Position numbers and translations under genes: made by a program. From the NCBI RefSeq assembly GCF_000350225.1, contig NW_005179166.1:62001-126000 (forward strand): a stretch of 64,000 nucleotides of DNA, read 5' to 3'. This document shows positions 20,954 through 32,336 of the stretch, piece after piece (within the stretch, counting starts at the first letter, position 1; every line of letters starts with the position of its first letter). Under the pieces are notes generated by a model. The model saw only the letters and a program-made list of their open reading frames with translations, did no database searches and had not been told where the DNA came from. The DNA is from Chondrus crispus. Its lineage: Eukaryota; Rhodophyta; Florideophyceae; Gigartinales; Gigartinaceae.

Positions 20954-23434
20954 CTAGTGTCTATTATCCCACGAGGATTAATTAATCTTTTTTCCAGCAC
21001 CATGCTGGACGGTAAACGGCTGGACTTGAGAGCAAATGGACACCGAGAATCGATTCAGCGCCCTTTTTATTAGCTTGGAGGAGATGGGCGCCTTTTACAT
21101 CGAGCTATCATAACCTCCACCGGCAAAAAGGGCCACCACGCCAAGCTCAAGGTCACGCTGCGCTCGACCATGTCGTCTCTGGCAAAACAGCGGATTGGGG
21201 CGCGAGTACACGCCAGGGCGCACCTTGCCTTGGGAGAAGCGGAGTCTAAACGATTCTACGGGTCTCTTTACAAGGAGACCCTGGTGTCAGGGGGGGTGCT
21301 GAGGGTGGAAAAGGAGGCCGGAAAAGGGAGGGTGAGCATCTTCCTCACCGTGAGGTGGGATTCTCTGGCCGGTCAGCGGGACAGGCGCATCACTGTGCGC
21401 AGTGTCACGCTCGGGGATCTTCCCCTGGTCACTCCCGCACCGCCGCAGCAGCATCAGAGCAGCCCAGCGACCCCTGTGCTCCGTCAAGCTGAGCAAGGGC
21501 GAAGCGCCAGGCAGACGGGCAGTGGTGCTTACAGTACCCCTGAGCAAAACGAATCACCCACTCCAGAGCCGCCACTGCAAACCCAGACCACCTACGACGC
21601 GCATGGAGTATTGTGGCGTCAGAAAGAGGTTTTAGAGCCGGTTGGGGGGGCGGTGCCGCGTCGAAGTTGGGAAATGAGAAGCGTAGGAGGGCAATCAATT
21701 TTTGAAGGGGGTGACTCCGGATCCTCGTCGACGCGGCGCCCACTCGACTTTTTTATGGCGGCACTGCCGCACCCCCATCTGCTCAAGATGGTGCAATGGA
21801 CGTCGGAGGTGCTGCAGGACAAAGGGAAGCAGGCGGTGAGTACAGGGGAGCTGCTGAAGTTCTTTGGGATTCTCATCTTAGGAACAAGATACTCCTTCGG
21901 GAAGCGGAGGGAGCTGTGGGCTGTCAATGCGAGGAACCGCTTGCTCTCCGCTCCATGCTTTGGCAGCAAGACTGGCATGCCCCGCAACAGGTTTGAGGAC
22001 ATCTGGTCCTCCCTGGTGCTCAGCCAGCAGGGCGAGCGCATAGCGGATGAGCTGTCCGAGAAGCACCGCTGGAGACTAGTTGATGACTTCGTTGAGGCCA
22101 TCAACCACCATCGGGCCGCAAACTTCGTGCCGTCCGACCTCATCTGCGTTGACGAGAGCATGAGCCGGTGGTATGGGCAGGGCGGGCACTGGATTGAGCA
22201 CGGGCTCCCACATTATGTGGCGATAGACCGCAAGCCGGAGAACGGCTGCGAAGTCCAAACCTCGGCGTGCGGAAGGAGTGGCGTGATGATGTGCAGCTGT
22301 TGACGACGGCCGAGCACGAGGAGGAGCGTCGAAGTGAGCGAGAGGAGGGGCTGGGCCACCGCACTGTTGTGCTGGACAGACTGCTGCGCACCTGGCTTGG
22401 TGCCGGAGCACGCATCGTTTGTGCTGACTCGTACCTTGCGAGCTACGAGGCGACAGCTCATCTGCGGTCACGAGGCCTGCGCTTCATCGGCGTGGTCAAG
22501 ACGGCGACGAGGAAGTTCCCCATGCGCCTGCTGAAGGCGAAGCCAGTAGCAAACAGGGGACGCTGGCTGTCGTTCGCACATGAGGACGAAAACGGTGACG
22601 TGGCGGAGATGGCTTTGGCCTGGGTCGACCGCGAGCGGCGGTACTTTATCTCGTCTGCGTCCAGCGCTGCTGCAGGCGCCTCGTACGAGCGCAGTCGCTG
22701 ACGCCAGACTGAGGCCGGCCCAGCACGGGTTGCGCTCACGGTCGAGCAGCCATAGTGCGCTGAGGTCTACTATTCCGCCTGTGCGCGCATTGATCAGCAT
22801 AACCGCTGTCGACAGGACGACCTAAGGCTGGAGCGAACGTACGTGACGCACGACTGGTCTATGAGGGTAGGCATGTCTCTTCTGGGCATGTTTATCGTCG
22901 ACGCATGGCTGCTGCACACGGGCTCGAGGGGGCTGCTGCGAACTATGCTACAGAACGAATTCTATGAGCAGCTGGCGTTGGAGCTGGTGGACAACAACTA
23001 CGACGTTGTCGGGCTGCGCACTCGCGCGTCAGTTGGTGAAGGCGCGACTGTCTTGACCCCGACGTCAGGCCTCGGCCCGCATGCAACGCCGACGAAGAAG
23101 AGGAAGAAGACACGCAACGGCACGGAGACGTCGGCGCGGGCGCAGAAGAATTGCGTTGTATGCGGCAAGAGGACGACGCGAGTGTGCTCGCAGTGCCGTG
23201 AAGAGAGCTCAAAAGAGGTCTTCATATGCGACTCGTCCAAGGGAAGGATATGCTTCACACCCCACGTGCTTTCTACGCACTCCACGCACTCCTTCCAGTC
23301 GTAAAGCAACATAAAGGGGCCTAAGCCGGGGCTTTTAGTACTTGCCAGCACCTCTTCACCAACTGTTCCATGAGGATTAATTAATCCAAAACCGAGGACT
23401 AATTAATCCAAATCGGTGGGATAATAGACACTAG
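20954..23434 (+). mobile_element. Second piggyBac-like DNA transposon
   Basis: Perfect 19-bp terminal inverted repeats: CTAGTGTCTATTATCCCAC at 20954-20972 and its complement at 23416-23434. Subterminal GATTAATTAATC-like words occur next to both. It encloses a piggyBac-type transposase gene. No clear target duplication (TTAA or other) could be read at the edges. Confidence 0.75.
21170..23304 (+). pseudogene. piggyBac-type transposase, frameshifted
   Basis: ATG 21170 opens a 377-residue frame with a variable N-terminus and the DDE_Tnp_1_7 core: GELLKFFGILILGTRYSFG, MPRNRFEDIWSSLVL, and the first Asp in SDLICVDESMSRWYGQGG, then HYVAIDRKPENGCEVQ. A frame change near 22270-22300 leads to the second Asp in RIVCADSYLASYEA followed by GLRFIGVVKTATRKFP. 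Another near 22690-22840 leads to the third Asp block SLLGMFIVDAWLLH. It ends with a Cys-rich zinc domain (NCVVCGKRTTRVCSQC) at 23304. Unlike the element at 6583-10438, nothing is inserted between the second and third catalytic blocks. Two frameshifts indicate an inactive copy. Confidence 0.85.
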
Positions 23435-23765
23435 TCTATTAAAGGGGGAGCACGCAAAGATGAGACATTCACCTAATCATGAGACAACATAAATTGTTGC
23501 AAAAAGCCCACAAATTGCGTTTTGCATTGCTGGAGCATCTCTAGTGATACCAAACGCCGGAGAAAAGTCACTGTTGCTCGAAACTGTGTGGCTAGATTCA
23601 AAAATTAATCTTTCCATTGATTTTCCCGCCCAAAACAACCCCCCGACTCATCCTCTTATAGACATCATATGAGCACAACTGCCTTCAAAGTGTCCACAAA
23701 GTCCCTCCGTACCCTCTCAAGACTGCCGAACAATTGTGCGTTGCACCAACCCAGTCAACCCCATT

Positions 23766-25262
23766 ATGCCGGCATCGCGAAAACGCGTTGTAGCACCTGC
23801 CTCAATCAATGAGGCACTTCAATATGTGCGCGACAAAAACACGTACCGGGCCGCTGAGACCAAGTTTGGCATACCGCGGGCAACACTGCCGGGAAGAATG
23901 CACACCGCTGTGCAGAAGCAGGGAGGAAAGGCAGCCTTCACAACAGCCGAGGAGCGAATTGTAGTCGGTTTTTTACTAGAAAACGGTAATAAGGGGCTGT
24001 CCATGACTCTAGAACACCTTCGTGAAGCCATTCAAATCCTCATTTCACGAATGCCTGCCGCACGGCGCCAGCTTCTGCCAGCTGAGTGGAATTTCAAAGC
24101 ACTGAGCAACGCTTTTTTGTATCGTTTTCGTCAACGACACTCCAAAGAACTATTCTTTGCTCGACCGGTTACTCAGGAAGCTGTCCGCTTTCGCCAAGTC
24201 AATTCTGAGTCCATTACCAATCATTTTGCTACTCTGAAAAAGCTCATCAGTGAGTATCAAATTGACGCTTCCCGATTGTTTAACCTCGACGAATGTGATT
24301 GTACTCCAAACCGCGATGCAGGTGCGAAATCTCGGGCACGAAGGTTGATGCCCCGCCGCGGGGCAAGGGACATTCGGCGTCCTGATATTGCGAGCATGGA
24401 GAGAATTACAATGATGCCTGTTATTTCGGCTGCGGAAGAACACGGCCCGCCATTGTTTGTAATGAAAGGGACTCCAGTTCCCTACAGGATTGCTATACGT
24501 AATGGGACAGAAGTGGCCGAGACACCGCTGTCGGTCCTTCCAAGACACTCTGTGCTAGCGATGAGAGAGGAAAATGGAGGCGTAGATCGCCGCAATTTTA
24601 TTAGTTGGGCTCAAAAGTTCGTTCTCTATGTTTCTGATCTAACGGAGAACAACAGAAGCGTCCTTCTCGTTTACGATGGATACAGATCGCATCTGTCACT
24701 GGAAGTTCTTGAATTATTTAGTCGTCATAACGTTGTTGTATACGTTCTTCCTTGCCACACGTCCGGCAAGACCCAGCCGTGGGACTCAGTTTTGTTCTCA
24801 TCCTTCAAACACTACATTGAAATTGGTTTACAGAACTGCATGTTGCATGCTGCAGACAAACGTTTTTATGTCTATGATTTTTGCAGTGTGCTGCGGTATG
24901 CATATGATATGTCGGTTACTCGAGACAACATCTGTGCTAGCTTTTTACGATCTGGACTGTGGCCGTTGGACCCATGTCGTATCCTTGGCAACCCTCGTCC
25001 AGCATCCGCAATGGTCGGTGCCCCCATCCTGACGGTGAAAGAATTGGGTGCTGCCTTTCAAAAAAAGATGGCTGAAACTAAGGAAAAAATATTAGGCTCC
25101 GATGCAGTAATGACCGCATCCGGGTTTCTGGATACCACGAATAGTTGTGACGTGACTGCACCGCAAGCCCTCGATTTGGTTCGTAGAAGGAGAGAGGCAA
25201 TGCGCGCAGGCGGCGTTCAAAAGAAATCAAAAAGCTGGAAACAGAGCTCACACGAGTCATAA
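23766..25262 (+). CDS. pogo/CENP-B-type transposase (DDE_1), intact ORF
   Basis: 498 residues from ATG 23766 (MPASRKRVVAP), all in one frame. The N-terminal HTH is LQYVRDKNTYRAAETKFGIP, followed by a CENP-B-type second DNA-binding part (TTAEERIVVGFLLENGNKG). The catalytic domain has Asp in SRLFNLDECDCTPN, Asp in VLLVYDGYRSHLS, and a third acidic position in the CHTSGKTQPWDSVLFSSFK block, which is diagnostic of the family. The C-terminal tail is basic. Length and integrity fit a functional transposase or a recently immobilised one. The N-terminus may lie 30 bases upstream if a non-ATG start is used. Terminal repeats were not identified, so it could also be domesticated. Confidence 0.88.
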   Translation: MPASRKRVVAPASINEALQYVRDKNTYRAAETKFGIPRATLPGRMHTAVQKQGGKAAFTTAEERIVVGFLLENGNKGLSMTLEHLREAIQILISRMPAARRQLLPAEWNFKALSNAFLYRFRQRHSKELFFARPVTQEAVRFRQVNSESITNHFATLKKLISEYQIDASRLFNLDECDCTPNRDAGAKSRARRLMPRRGARDIRRPDIASMERITMMPVISAAEEHGPPLFVMKGTPVPYRIAIRNGTEVAETPLSVLPRHSVLAMREENGGVDRRNFISWAQKFVLYVSDLTENNRSVLLVYDGYRSHLSLEVLELFSRHNVVVYVLPCHTSGKTQPWDSVLFSSFKHYIEIGLQNCMLHAADKRFYVYDFCSVLRYAYDMSVTRDNICASFLRSGLWPLDPCRILGNPRPASAMVGAPILTVKELGAAFQKKMAETKEKILGSDAVMTASGFLDTTNSCDVTAPQALDLVRRRREAMRAGGVQKKSKSWKQSSHES

Positions 25263-26093
25263 AAATCCCAGCCTGCCACAAACCGATCACGCAAAGCGCA
25301 ACGTCGTGGAAAAGTGTTACGAGGTGGTCATCAGGTGAGAACACGGTCCTTAGCAGAGCGTCGATTGGTGGCAAAGCTTCGCACTTTGAAAGCGTTGCCA
25401 CTTTGAGCTCGTTTCGCAGAATATTGGGATGAACCGAAGTGACGTGGCAAAGTCGGTTTAGTTGAAATAAAGGCAAATTATTGGGCCAATTTTTGGGGTT
25501 GTCCGATCTTTCTGAGAACTTCCTCTCCATTTGTCCATAACAGTTACAATGCACGTTTAGTCCGCTTGTGACGGTACCGTTTACAGGATTCTCGCCACGC
25601 GCAGAGGTCTCATTGGTAACGGCGTGACAGGTTGATTGATAGTGAAATGAGTTCCTAGAGTGTTTGCGAAGCAGAGTTATGATGCTAATTGGCAGTTTTT
25701 GTCCCATCTTTGGGTGGCCCCCCCCTTTAGAGACTTTACGAAATAAAAGTGGTGACTCAAAAATCACTATATTGTACACGTCGCAGGACAGTTGTACCGA
25801 ATAGTGACTTTTGCGTCTGGTCCCGTTCTGACGAATCGCTATTGCAATTAAAATAGCGATTCTAAAAAGGAGACGATTTGGAGGGGTACCGAAAATCCTC
25901 CCGCTACGTCTCAAGAGTGCGCGCCAAAATTCCATCGAAGCAAACGCCAACTCCATCTGGTGCATACATGGCCGGCTGAAAGCCGCCTTCAAAGCCCTAA
26001 TCCTCCAAAATCCTTTCTCCGTCCTCCATCTTCAAACTTTCGCTGCGTCTCTATTCCCTCGCTCGTGACCTCCCAACGGCAACCAATTCCCCT
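25263..26093. other. No gene recognised; contains a hairpin
   Basis: An 11-bp perfect inverted repeat, GAATCGCTATT at 25833-25843 and AATAGCGATTC at 25852-25862, lies in the middle. It could be the 3' part of the pogo-type element, but no matching end was found on the other side. Confidence 0.35.
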
Positions 26094-27085
26094 ATGTCAA
26101 AATCTCCCCCACCAAATGATGACGCACACAAAACACCGTCTCCCCAAACACCTTCATCTCCGTCACCCCTACCATCAACTCCCTCCAACGCATTAACATC
26201 CCCTACCCTAGAAGCGGCATGCCACGACCAGCCCGCTACTGTAGGTGGACAATGTCAAACCGCAACCCCTCCACCACCACCACAGGAAAAGGCAAAGTGT
26301 TTGCGCCGGTTCCGCTTCACCACGCAACTAGACATAGCTCTGTTGACGTCCATCACGCTGCTGGGGGGCATCTGGCGCTATGGGGAAAGCACCAGAAGCT
26401 GTTCCACAAGGCTTTCGACGTCTTTCTCACGTCCTTGGAGTTCAAATCTAGAGGTCTGAAACTGCTGCCGAGCTGGAAAATCATTTCCGATAGGTTCCGC
26501 AAAATTATGGCGGACCGAAAGGCGGAGGTGTCCAAATCGCTGGCTTCCTCCGGCACCACAGACGTGTACGGAGAAAGGGAGCAGCTCTTAGATGATGTGA
26601 TCTATGAAATGAGGGAGAAGAGTGAAACGGAACGGGATATGAAGGACAAGAAGACAGCCGATGACAAACGTATTTTACAAGCAGGAGAAGATATTAGGGA
26701 AGCGGCAGTCAAGCGACAGAGACGTCGAAAGAAGTCTCTTTCTCCAGGGTCCATGGCCGACAACCAGTCGGATGAGGAGTTAGAGATGATCCAAAAGGAT
26801 ATGGAATTGCGGAAGGCAGCAGACGCGGCACAATACCTTCTTCAGAAGGAGCGCTTATCGTTAGAGCAGAAGAGGGAGATTCGCGATGCAGAACACCAAG
26901 TTTGGATAAAGTCGATCGAGGCAAGGCGGGTTGACGTTGACGAAAGACGCACAGCTCTAGAAGAAAGGCGTTTTGAGGCAGAAGAAAAGGGTACGAAGAA
27001 AAAGGAAGAGTCTGATAAGCTTGAACTGGACGAGCGCAAAGAATTGATTGGGGTTCTTGGGGGTATGGCTCGAAAACTGGCCTAA
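26094..27085 (+). pseudogene. Myb/SANT-like, coiled-coil protein (transposon-associated type), one frameshift
   Basis: ATG 26094 starts a Pro/Ser/Thr-rich leader, then CLRRFRFTTQLDIALLTSI, the first helix of a Myb/SANT-like domain. At a run of six G (26363-26368) the frame changes, and the domain continues as HLALWGKHQKLFHKAFDVF, PSWKIISDRFRKIM and EREQLLDDVIYEMREKSE. The remainder is highly charged and probably coiled coil (KERLSLEQKREIRDAEHQV, DERRTALEERRFEAEEK), ending at 27085. Such Myb-like plus coiled-coil proteins often accompany Harbinger-type transposons. The nearest one here is 6 kb away on the other strand, so that link is only a suggestion. A single-base sequencing error in the G run would make the gene intact. 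Confidence 0.55.
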
Positions 27086-28522
27086 ACGACTCCGCGCCGT
27101 CTCTGTTCGCTTTGTAGCGCCACTCACCCCTCTCCGAAGCCTTGTGAAGCACTTAATAGCCCCATTTTCGCGTCGATGTCGCCCAAAGAATTCTACACGG
27201 ACTCATGATATATCATCTCAACAAGAATGAAACAAAATCGCGGAGGCGATGTTCTTCGTCTCTACGCGGGTTACTGTCCTACCTCTACACGACCTCTACA
27301 CGACGGGTACAGGAGGGCGTCGGCGCTCTCTCTCTAAGTGTCATCATGCTGTTTGCGTTTGCCATCCTCATGCGCGTCACAAAAAAACCAAAACGATGCG
27401 CGTACGACAAGTACATTTCGAGTGTGAGCGTGGCGGACGGGCGGGTGCGAGTACGACGGAGGCGACGTGGAATGCCTTGTGGCCGTGGAAGCCGCGAACG
27501 AAGAGGAGATGTGGCGCACGGGGTCGCGCGACGCGGAGGACGAAATGCCACGGTTTGTGGTAGCGAGAGGGCAGGCGGGGTTGGGTAGGGTTTTCTGCGA
27601 GAGGGGGAGCCGAGCTTGTAGTGCGGGGCACACATGCTGGAGCGGAGGGCGAAGATGCCGGGAGGGTGACGGGGGGTGGGGGGAGAGGGGGGGTTGAAGT
27701 AGTGCGGGGGAGTGAGTGTCGGTAAGACGTGATTCCGGGGCGCAGGGGAGAAGGATTGCATGGAGGGCGAGATGATTTGGGAGGGGAGAGAGACGAGGCT
27801 ACAGCAATGAGAAAAGCAGGATGCCGGGCGGAAACGGCCAACCGAGGCGCGACAGGTTGATGGAGACGCAAATTGGACGTTGCACGCGACGTCATCTGTC
27901 GCCCTACAAAATGCCAAAATGCAATCCCTCTCTTCTCCCGCCCCCTCCCCCCTCCCGCGGCAGTCCCGCATCCGGGCCCGTCCCGTGCGGTCTCTCCGCG
28001 CCTTCCACGCCCCGCTCCCTCCCCTGCCACCTACCCCAAACTTCGTGCTGCTTATGTCCATTACACGCCCCGAAGCTACGCGTAACCAGCGGCGCACATC
28101 TGCCGGCGTATCCTCCCCCGATTATGTTGTACTCGTATACGTCTCCCTGGCTGCTTGAAGCTTGGAGCGTCACCTGGAAACACCCCTCTACTCCTCCAAC
28201 AACCTCCTGCATATCATGAAACCCCCTCCATCCCCTCCTACATCTACTCCTTTCCCAGTTCTCCCCCACCCCGACCCGCACTCCAGCCCTCCCCTTCCGC
28301 CGGCCACCATGCTAGCGGCCCCCCCTCTAGGTGTCCTCCGCCAAGTACCCCATGCCCCATGCCCTTCTGCCTGGCTGCGTAACCGCCCTGGACCTCCACT
28401 GCGCTCGCCTGCCTCCGGCGTGGGCACGGCCATCCACTCTTTCCGCAAGGCGCGCCGCACCGCACCGTGCTGCGCGCCGCGCGCGCCAGGCCACGGCACG
28501 TTGACGCGAACAAGTAGCGTCT
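27086..28522. other. GC-rich, strand-biased stretch without a recognised gene
   Basis: 27500-27790 is rich in G runs (several GGGG and longer) on the plus strand, and 27900-28340 is C-rich. Frames on both strands are Pro/Ser/Arg-rich and not convincing. The G runs could form quadruplexes. Confidence 0.4.
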
Positions 28523-28960
28523 CATGCTGTCGCATTGGCAGACCGACCTGCAGACCATGCAGCGTCAAGTCGGCGCAGAGGTCGACGAGTTCATCCAGTC
28601 ACCGCTCCTGCACTGCTCTTCGCCCCCATCCCCATAGCCGCCACGCTGGCCGGGCCGCAGCTCATTCCGCTCTGCTTCATGCCCACCTTCCTGCTGGCCC
28701 TGTTTGTCGTCTTCATCGTCCTGTGGTACACCAGCTGCCTCCTCCTGTTCGCCACGGAGGTTACCATGCGCCCGACGTGTTACAAGCGCTGCCTGCCGTC
28801 GAAGGACCTGCCGCCGTACTGGAAGGTCTTTGTGCACGACCCGCTGGTCGACCTGGGCTTCCAGTTCGACGATGTCGAGGTCCAGTCCGGGCAGCGGCGG
28901 CCTGCTCCGCGGCTGGATCGTGCACGCAGCCCGTTCCCTCTCCATTTGTTCATCATGATT
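28523..28960 (+). pseudogene. N-terminal part of an alpha/beta-hydrolase-like membrane protein, broken
   Basis: A reading from ATG 28523 (MLSHWQTDLQTMQRQV, EVDEFIQSP) changes frame near 28600. It continues with hydrophobic segments (PALLFAPIPIAATLAG, TFLLALFVVFIVLWYTSCLL) and PPYWKVFVHDPLVDLGFQFD then DVEVQSG. A further shift at a GGC-rich spot near 28890 gives GLLRGWIVHAARS. The pattern FxxDVEVxSG...LRGW(I/F)V is common at the start of alpha/beta-hydrolase (S33-like) domains. The catalytic part is missing and the LTR family begins 340 bp downstream at 29301. Identification is tentative. Confidence 0.4.
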
Positions 28961-29300
28961 TCCGTCGTGAGGGTCAGGATTGGCAAAGCTCATATATTCG
29001 GCGAGTGAGCGAGGGCCTGGCATTCAAACCATGTACCGAAATGTCCCTTGTGCCCGAGGCAAGTTTTGAAGTTGACAAGTAGAGCTGCGGATATATACAT
29101 CAGCGCTATAGGTGCTTCCCTACATTTCAGCTTCCGTGCCATATCTTAAGAAGTAAAGTAAAGCTTGATCTCCTTATAATTCCATTCCACTGCTTCTCGC
29201 ACCGCGCTCATGCATGCATTGTATAAGTGCTCCTCGTCTGTTGCCGACACATTTGGAAATCCAACTTGTAACCACGGCCGCAGGGCATGCGCCGCGCCCC

Positions 29301-29982
29301 TGTAGCATAAACACCCCCAGCGATAGGGGTGTATGCACAGTTCGACCGAGACCCTTGTCGATCGGGAAGACGGGGATGAAGCAGGACACCAGCTAACGGC
29401 ACCGGTCAGCGGGCCCGGGTACCGTGGTAGAGCGGGAACGGGGAGGACACCGGTACGCGCGAGCGGTTCGACGCCTCGACGCCCCGGCGCGGTACTGGGT
29501 AACGATGCAGTACCGACGGGCGGAGGCGGAGCCGGCTCGTGGGCGTACCGCGCGCGTCCTCAACCCGCGCTCGGTGCCGCTCTAAGGTAGTTAGCGAGCA
29601 CTACCTTAGAATAAGCGGGTAGTCAGACCTTGACGGTCGGTGGGTGACAAGTCCCTGCTTGTCCTCCTCCACCGCCGCCGGTCCGCTCCGTATTTAATAT
29701 ACAAAACAATCTATAACACTACAGTACCGAAGTACTGTAGTGGACTACTGTAGTACAGATCGGACCGTACTGTAATATTGTCAGCCATCGTGGCTGACAG
29801 TACACGTGTGTGCGCGCTCCCGTCCCGCGCCGTACACATGTACACGTGTGCACGCGTGCGCCCTGTACCCGAGGGGTATACGTGGCCACGCGTAGTAGTA
29901 CTGTAGAGCATCGGGCTCTTCAGCACTAGATCCCGTTGTAGATCTAATCTATCTAAAAAGCCCCAGGGGGGGTTATACTACA
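29301..29982 (-). repeat. LTR, copy 2 (hairpin-rich family)
   Basis: 682 bp, TGTAGCATAAACACC...TTATACTACA, closely similar to 2034-2718 along its whole length, including the four hairpins. Just to its right, on the minus strand, TTAAGGGGGGGCCG (29983-29996) reads like a polypurine tract, so this is a 3' LTR of a minus-strand element whose internal DNA lies to the right. The same tract flanks the LTR at 31495. Confidence 0.85.
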
Positions 29983-29996
29983 CGGCCCCCCCTTAA
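29983..29996 (-). other. Putative polypurine tract beside LTR copy 2
   Basis: Minus strand TTAAGGGGGGG then CCG directly before the LTR. Conserved at the same place (32151-32164) beside the LTR at 31495-32150 although the surroundings differ. Confidence 0.5.
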
Positions 29997-30386
29997 GCGG
30001 GGACGTCCGCGTCCACGGGTGCTTGTAGAGTGGGAGCTATGTCTGATCGCGTAGTCGACACGGTCCTTTCCGTTCGTGCTGGCGACTTCGTTTTCTGGTC
30101 GTCGCCCTTCGTGTCTCGACCCGCCCTCCTTTGCGTGCGTGCCGGTCTCTTCCTTCTCGCTTCGCCCTCTGGCTATCCTCCCTGTCCCTCGCAGCGTCTC
30201 GCTCCCCCTCCTCGCGCGTCCTTGTGCGCATCCGCGGATCGTTCCCTTATCGTCCTTCTATCCCCTACGTGGGGACACGTCTTCCCGTTTCCGCCCTTAG
30301 GCCCGCGGCCGTCGTTCGTCCCCTTTTCGAGCTTACCGGTTCGTTCTCACGTCCCCGTGGCGGGTCCCCTTCTTTGGGGCCCTGAT

Positions 30387-31499
30387 ATGACAGGACTTCC
30401 TCCCGTTCGGGGAGGTCCTGTTCCGGCTTTGTCACTCGCCCGCCGGGGGTCAGAGGCGCCGGCACTCCCCTCTGCTGCTATTGGCGACCCTACCCCCGTC
30501 GAGGGGGACGGGGCATGTGAGGTTCTTCCGGTGAACTCAGCCCTGCCGGTCTCGCGCAAGTGGCCGCTTGAGCGTCCCTTGCAGAAGTCGCGGGGAGCCC
30601 GCGACTCTACAGTATCCGAGGAATTGGTTGCTCCTTCGTCGGCGACTCGCTCGCCGGCGATTCTACCAGCTCCGGCGTCCGAGGGCTCGGTGCCCGTTCG
30701 TGGCGCGCGCGCCGACGGTGCGCTCGATGTGTGTCAAGGAGGCCGAGCCAGGGAATCGCACGACTGGCTGTACCAGCCGACTGAGGGCTCGTACGGGGCC
30801 TTCGGCAGCTGCCGGCGCCCCGGGGCGTTACCGACCGCCACTCGACTCGGCACTGTCATGGGGGAGGAGGCAGCCGACACCTCCACCCGGTGGTTAGGGG
30901 TGCCCCTAAAGCGGTCGATTCCGTTACCGCTTGGTCGCTTGACGTACCCGTGGCGCCGTCATGCTCGGTCGGGCGTCACGGTAGGCGAACTGCTGGCGAG
31001 GGCGTACTTGCGCCCCGATCTACTACGGGTCCGTGCCATATGCGAAAGTAGCTTGACGGAGGGGGCGTCCCTCGCCTTGGGGCGCTTGTTATCGGAGGGG
31101 GACGGTGCCCCCTATCAGATTCCGGACGCAGTGCCGGGGGATAGGACGTTCGCCTACAGTGTGGAAGAGGCAGAGTACGTCGACCGGATGTCGACGTACT
31201 TGTTCCACCAGGGCACCCGAGGTCCCCTTCGTTTCATCTTTTCGGAGGTAGCGGGGCTGTACGTCAGCCTCCGTCCCCGTGCCTTTTCGAAGGCTCGTGC
31301 GGCTCTTCAGAAATCCGCCTGCTCTCTCATGCGTCTCCACCATATCGCCTTGGCGCTGACCGATTGGTCGGCGTACCGCCACACCGAAGAGAAAGACGGA
31401 CGGGTCTTCCCGTCCGCCGCGTTTTCACCTGGTCTATCACGAAGCGATTTTCCGGGACTTCCGGCGAGCGTAGGGGAGGCACTCCCCTCGTTGGTGTAG
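30387..31499 (+). CDS. Plus-strand gene of the hairpin-rich LTR family, copy 1 (C-terminally truncated)
   Basis: An open plus-strand frame, opposite to the family's gag. It is open from 30030, but ATG 30387 (MTGLPPVRG) matches the start of copy 2 best, giving 370 residues. After a Pro/Ala-rich leader comes a conserved region: STRWLGVPLKRSIPLPLGRL, GVTVGELLARAYLRPDLLRV, IPDAVPGDRTFAYSVEEAEY, ALQKSACSLMRLHHIAL and WSAYRHTEEKDGRVFPSAAF. The reading is cut by insertion of the LTR at 31495, which supplies the stop. Copy 2 (32337-34620) shares these blocks at the protein level while the DNA has drifted, so selection on this strand is likely. No known family recognised; function unknown. Confidence 0.6.
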   Translation: MTGLPPVRGGPVPALSLARRGSEAPALPSAAIGDPTPVEGDGACEVLPVNSALPVSRKWPLERPLQKSRGARDSTVSEELVAPSSATRSPAILPAPASEGSVPVRGARADGALDVCQGGRARESHDWLYQPTEGSYGAFGSCRRPGALPTATRLGTVMGEEAADTSTRWLGVPLKRSIPLPLGRLTYPWRRHARSGVTVGELLARAYLRPDLLRVRAICESSLTEGASLALGRLLSEGDGAPYQIPDAVPGDRTFAYSVEEAEYVDRMSTYLFHQGTRGPLRFIFSEVAGLYVSLRPRAFSKARAALQKSACSLMRLHHIALALTDWSAYRHTEEKDGRVFPSAAFSPGLSRSDFPGLPASVGEALPSLV

Positions 31500-32150
31500 T
31501 CTAAACACCCCCAACGGAGCGGGGTGTATACTCAGTTCTTGCGGAGACCCTCGAGAGGGAGAAGACAAGGGAAGACGGACACCCACTACGGAACCGGAGC
31601 ACGGGCCCGGGTAGCGTGGTAGAGCGGGATCGGGGAGGACGCGCGCACGCGCGGGCGGATCGACGCCTCGACGCCCCGGTGCGGTACTGGGTAACGATCC
31701 AGTACAGACGGGCGGAGGTGGATGCGGCTCGTGGGCGTGCGTCGCGCGTCCTCTACCCGCGCTCGGTGTCGTCTAACGCACGCGAAGGCGAAGGCGGGCG
31801 GTTAGAATAAGCGGGGAGTCGACCCTCGGCGGTGGGTTGTCGACAAGTCCTTCCTTGTCGCCCTTTCCTGCCGCCGGTCCGCTCCATATTTAATGTACAT
31901 AATAACCTATCACAATAGTACAGTACCGATGTACTGTAGCGGTCGGTCGACACTGTAATACTGTCAGCCATCGGGGCTGACAGTACACGTGTGCGCGCGC
32001 TCTTTGTTCCCGCGCGTACACGTGTACACGTGCGCCCCCTGTACTTGGGGGTACACGTGGTGGTACTGTAGAGCATCGAGCCCTACAGTAACCGATCCGA
32101 TTCTGAGTTGATCTAATCTAAAATAAAGCCCCAGAGGGGGTTATACCACA
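31495..32150 (-). repeat. LTR, copy 3 (diverged member of the hairpin-rich family)
   Basis: 656 bp, TGTAGTCTAAACACC...TTATACCACA. Shorter and clearly diverged from copies 1 and 2, but it has the same order of blocks and hairpins, an AATAAA at 32122-32127, and the polypurine-like tract at 32151-32164. It interrupts the plus-strand gene of copy 1, so it is the younger insertion. Confidence 0.85.
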
Positions 32151-32336
32151 CGGCCCCCCCTTAAGGGTGACCGTCCGCGGTCGCGTGTCGTGGTAGCTTT
32201 CGTTGCAGCAATCCCCCTTGGCGAGGGGTGTCGCGTGCTGTCCCCCCGATAATCCCTCCTTTCCACTTCGTGACTCCTCTGCTTCCACTCGCGCACGCCC
32301 GCTTGCTCGTCACGCGCGCCGGTTGCTCCTCGCGCT

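Noticed and set aside
25078-25992. 304-residue minus-strand frame partly antisense to the pogo transposase end
   Set aside because: No motif, it overlaps real coding sequence on the other strand and crosses a hairpin. Probably chance.
27285-28097. 270-residue minus-strand frame and overlapping plus frames
   Set aside because: Low-complexity composition in a G-run/C-run region. No conserved pattern.
29301-32150. LTR copies 2 and 3 as the two ends of one element
   Set aside because: They differ in length and sequence far more than copies 1 and 2 do, both carry the polypurine-like tract on the right, and copy 3 interrupts the gene to its left. They belong to two insertions.
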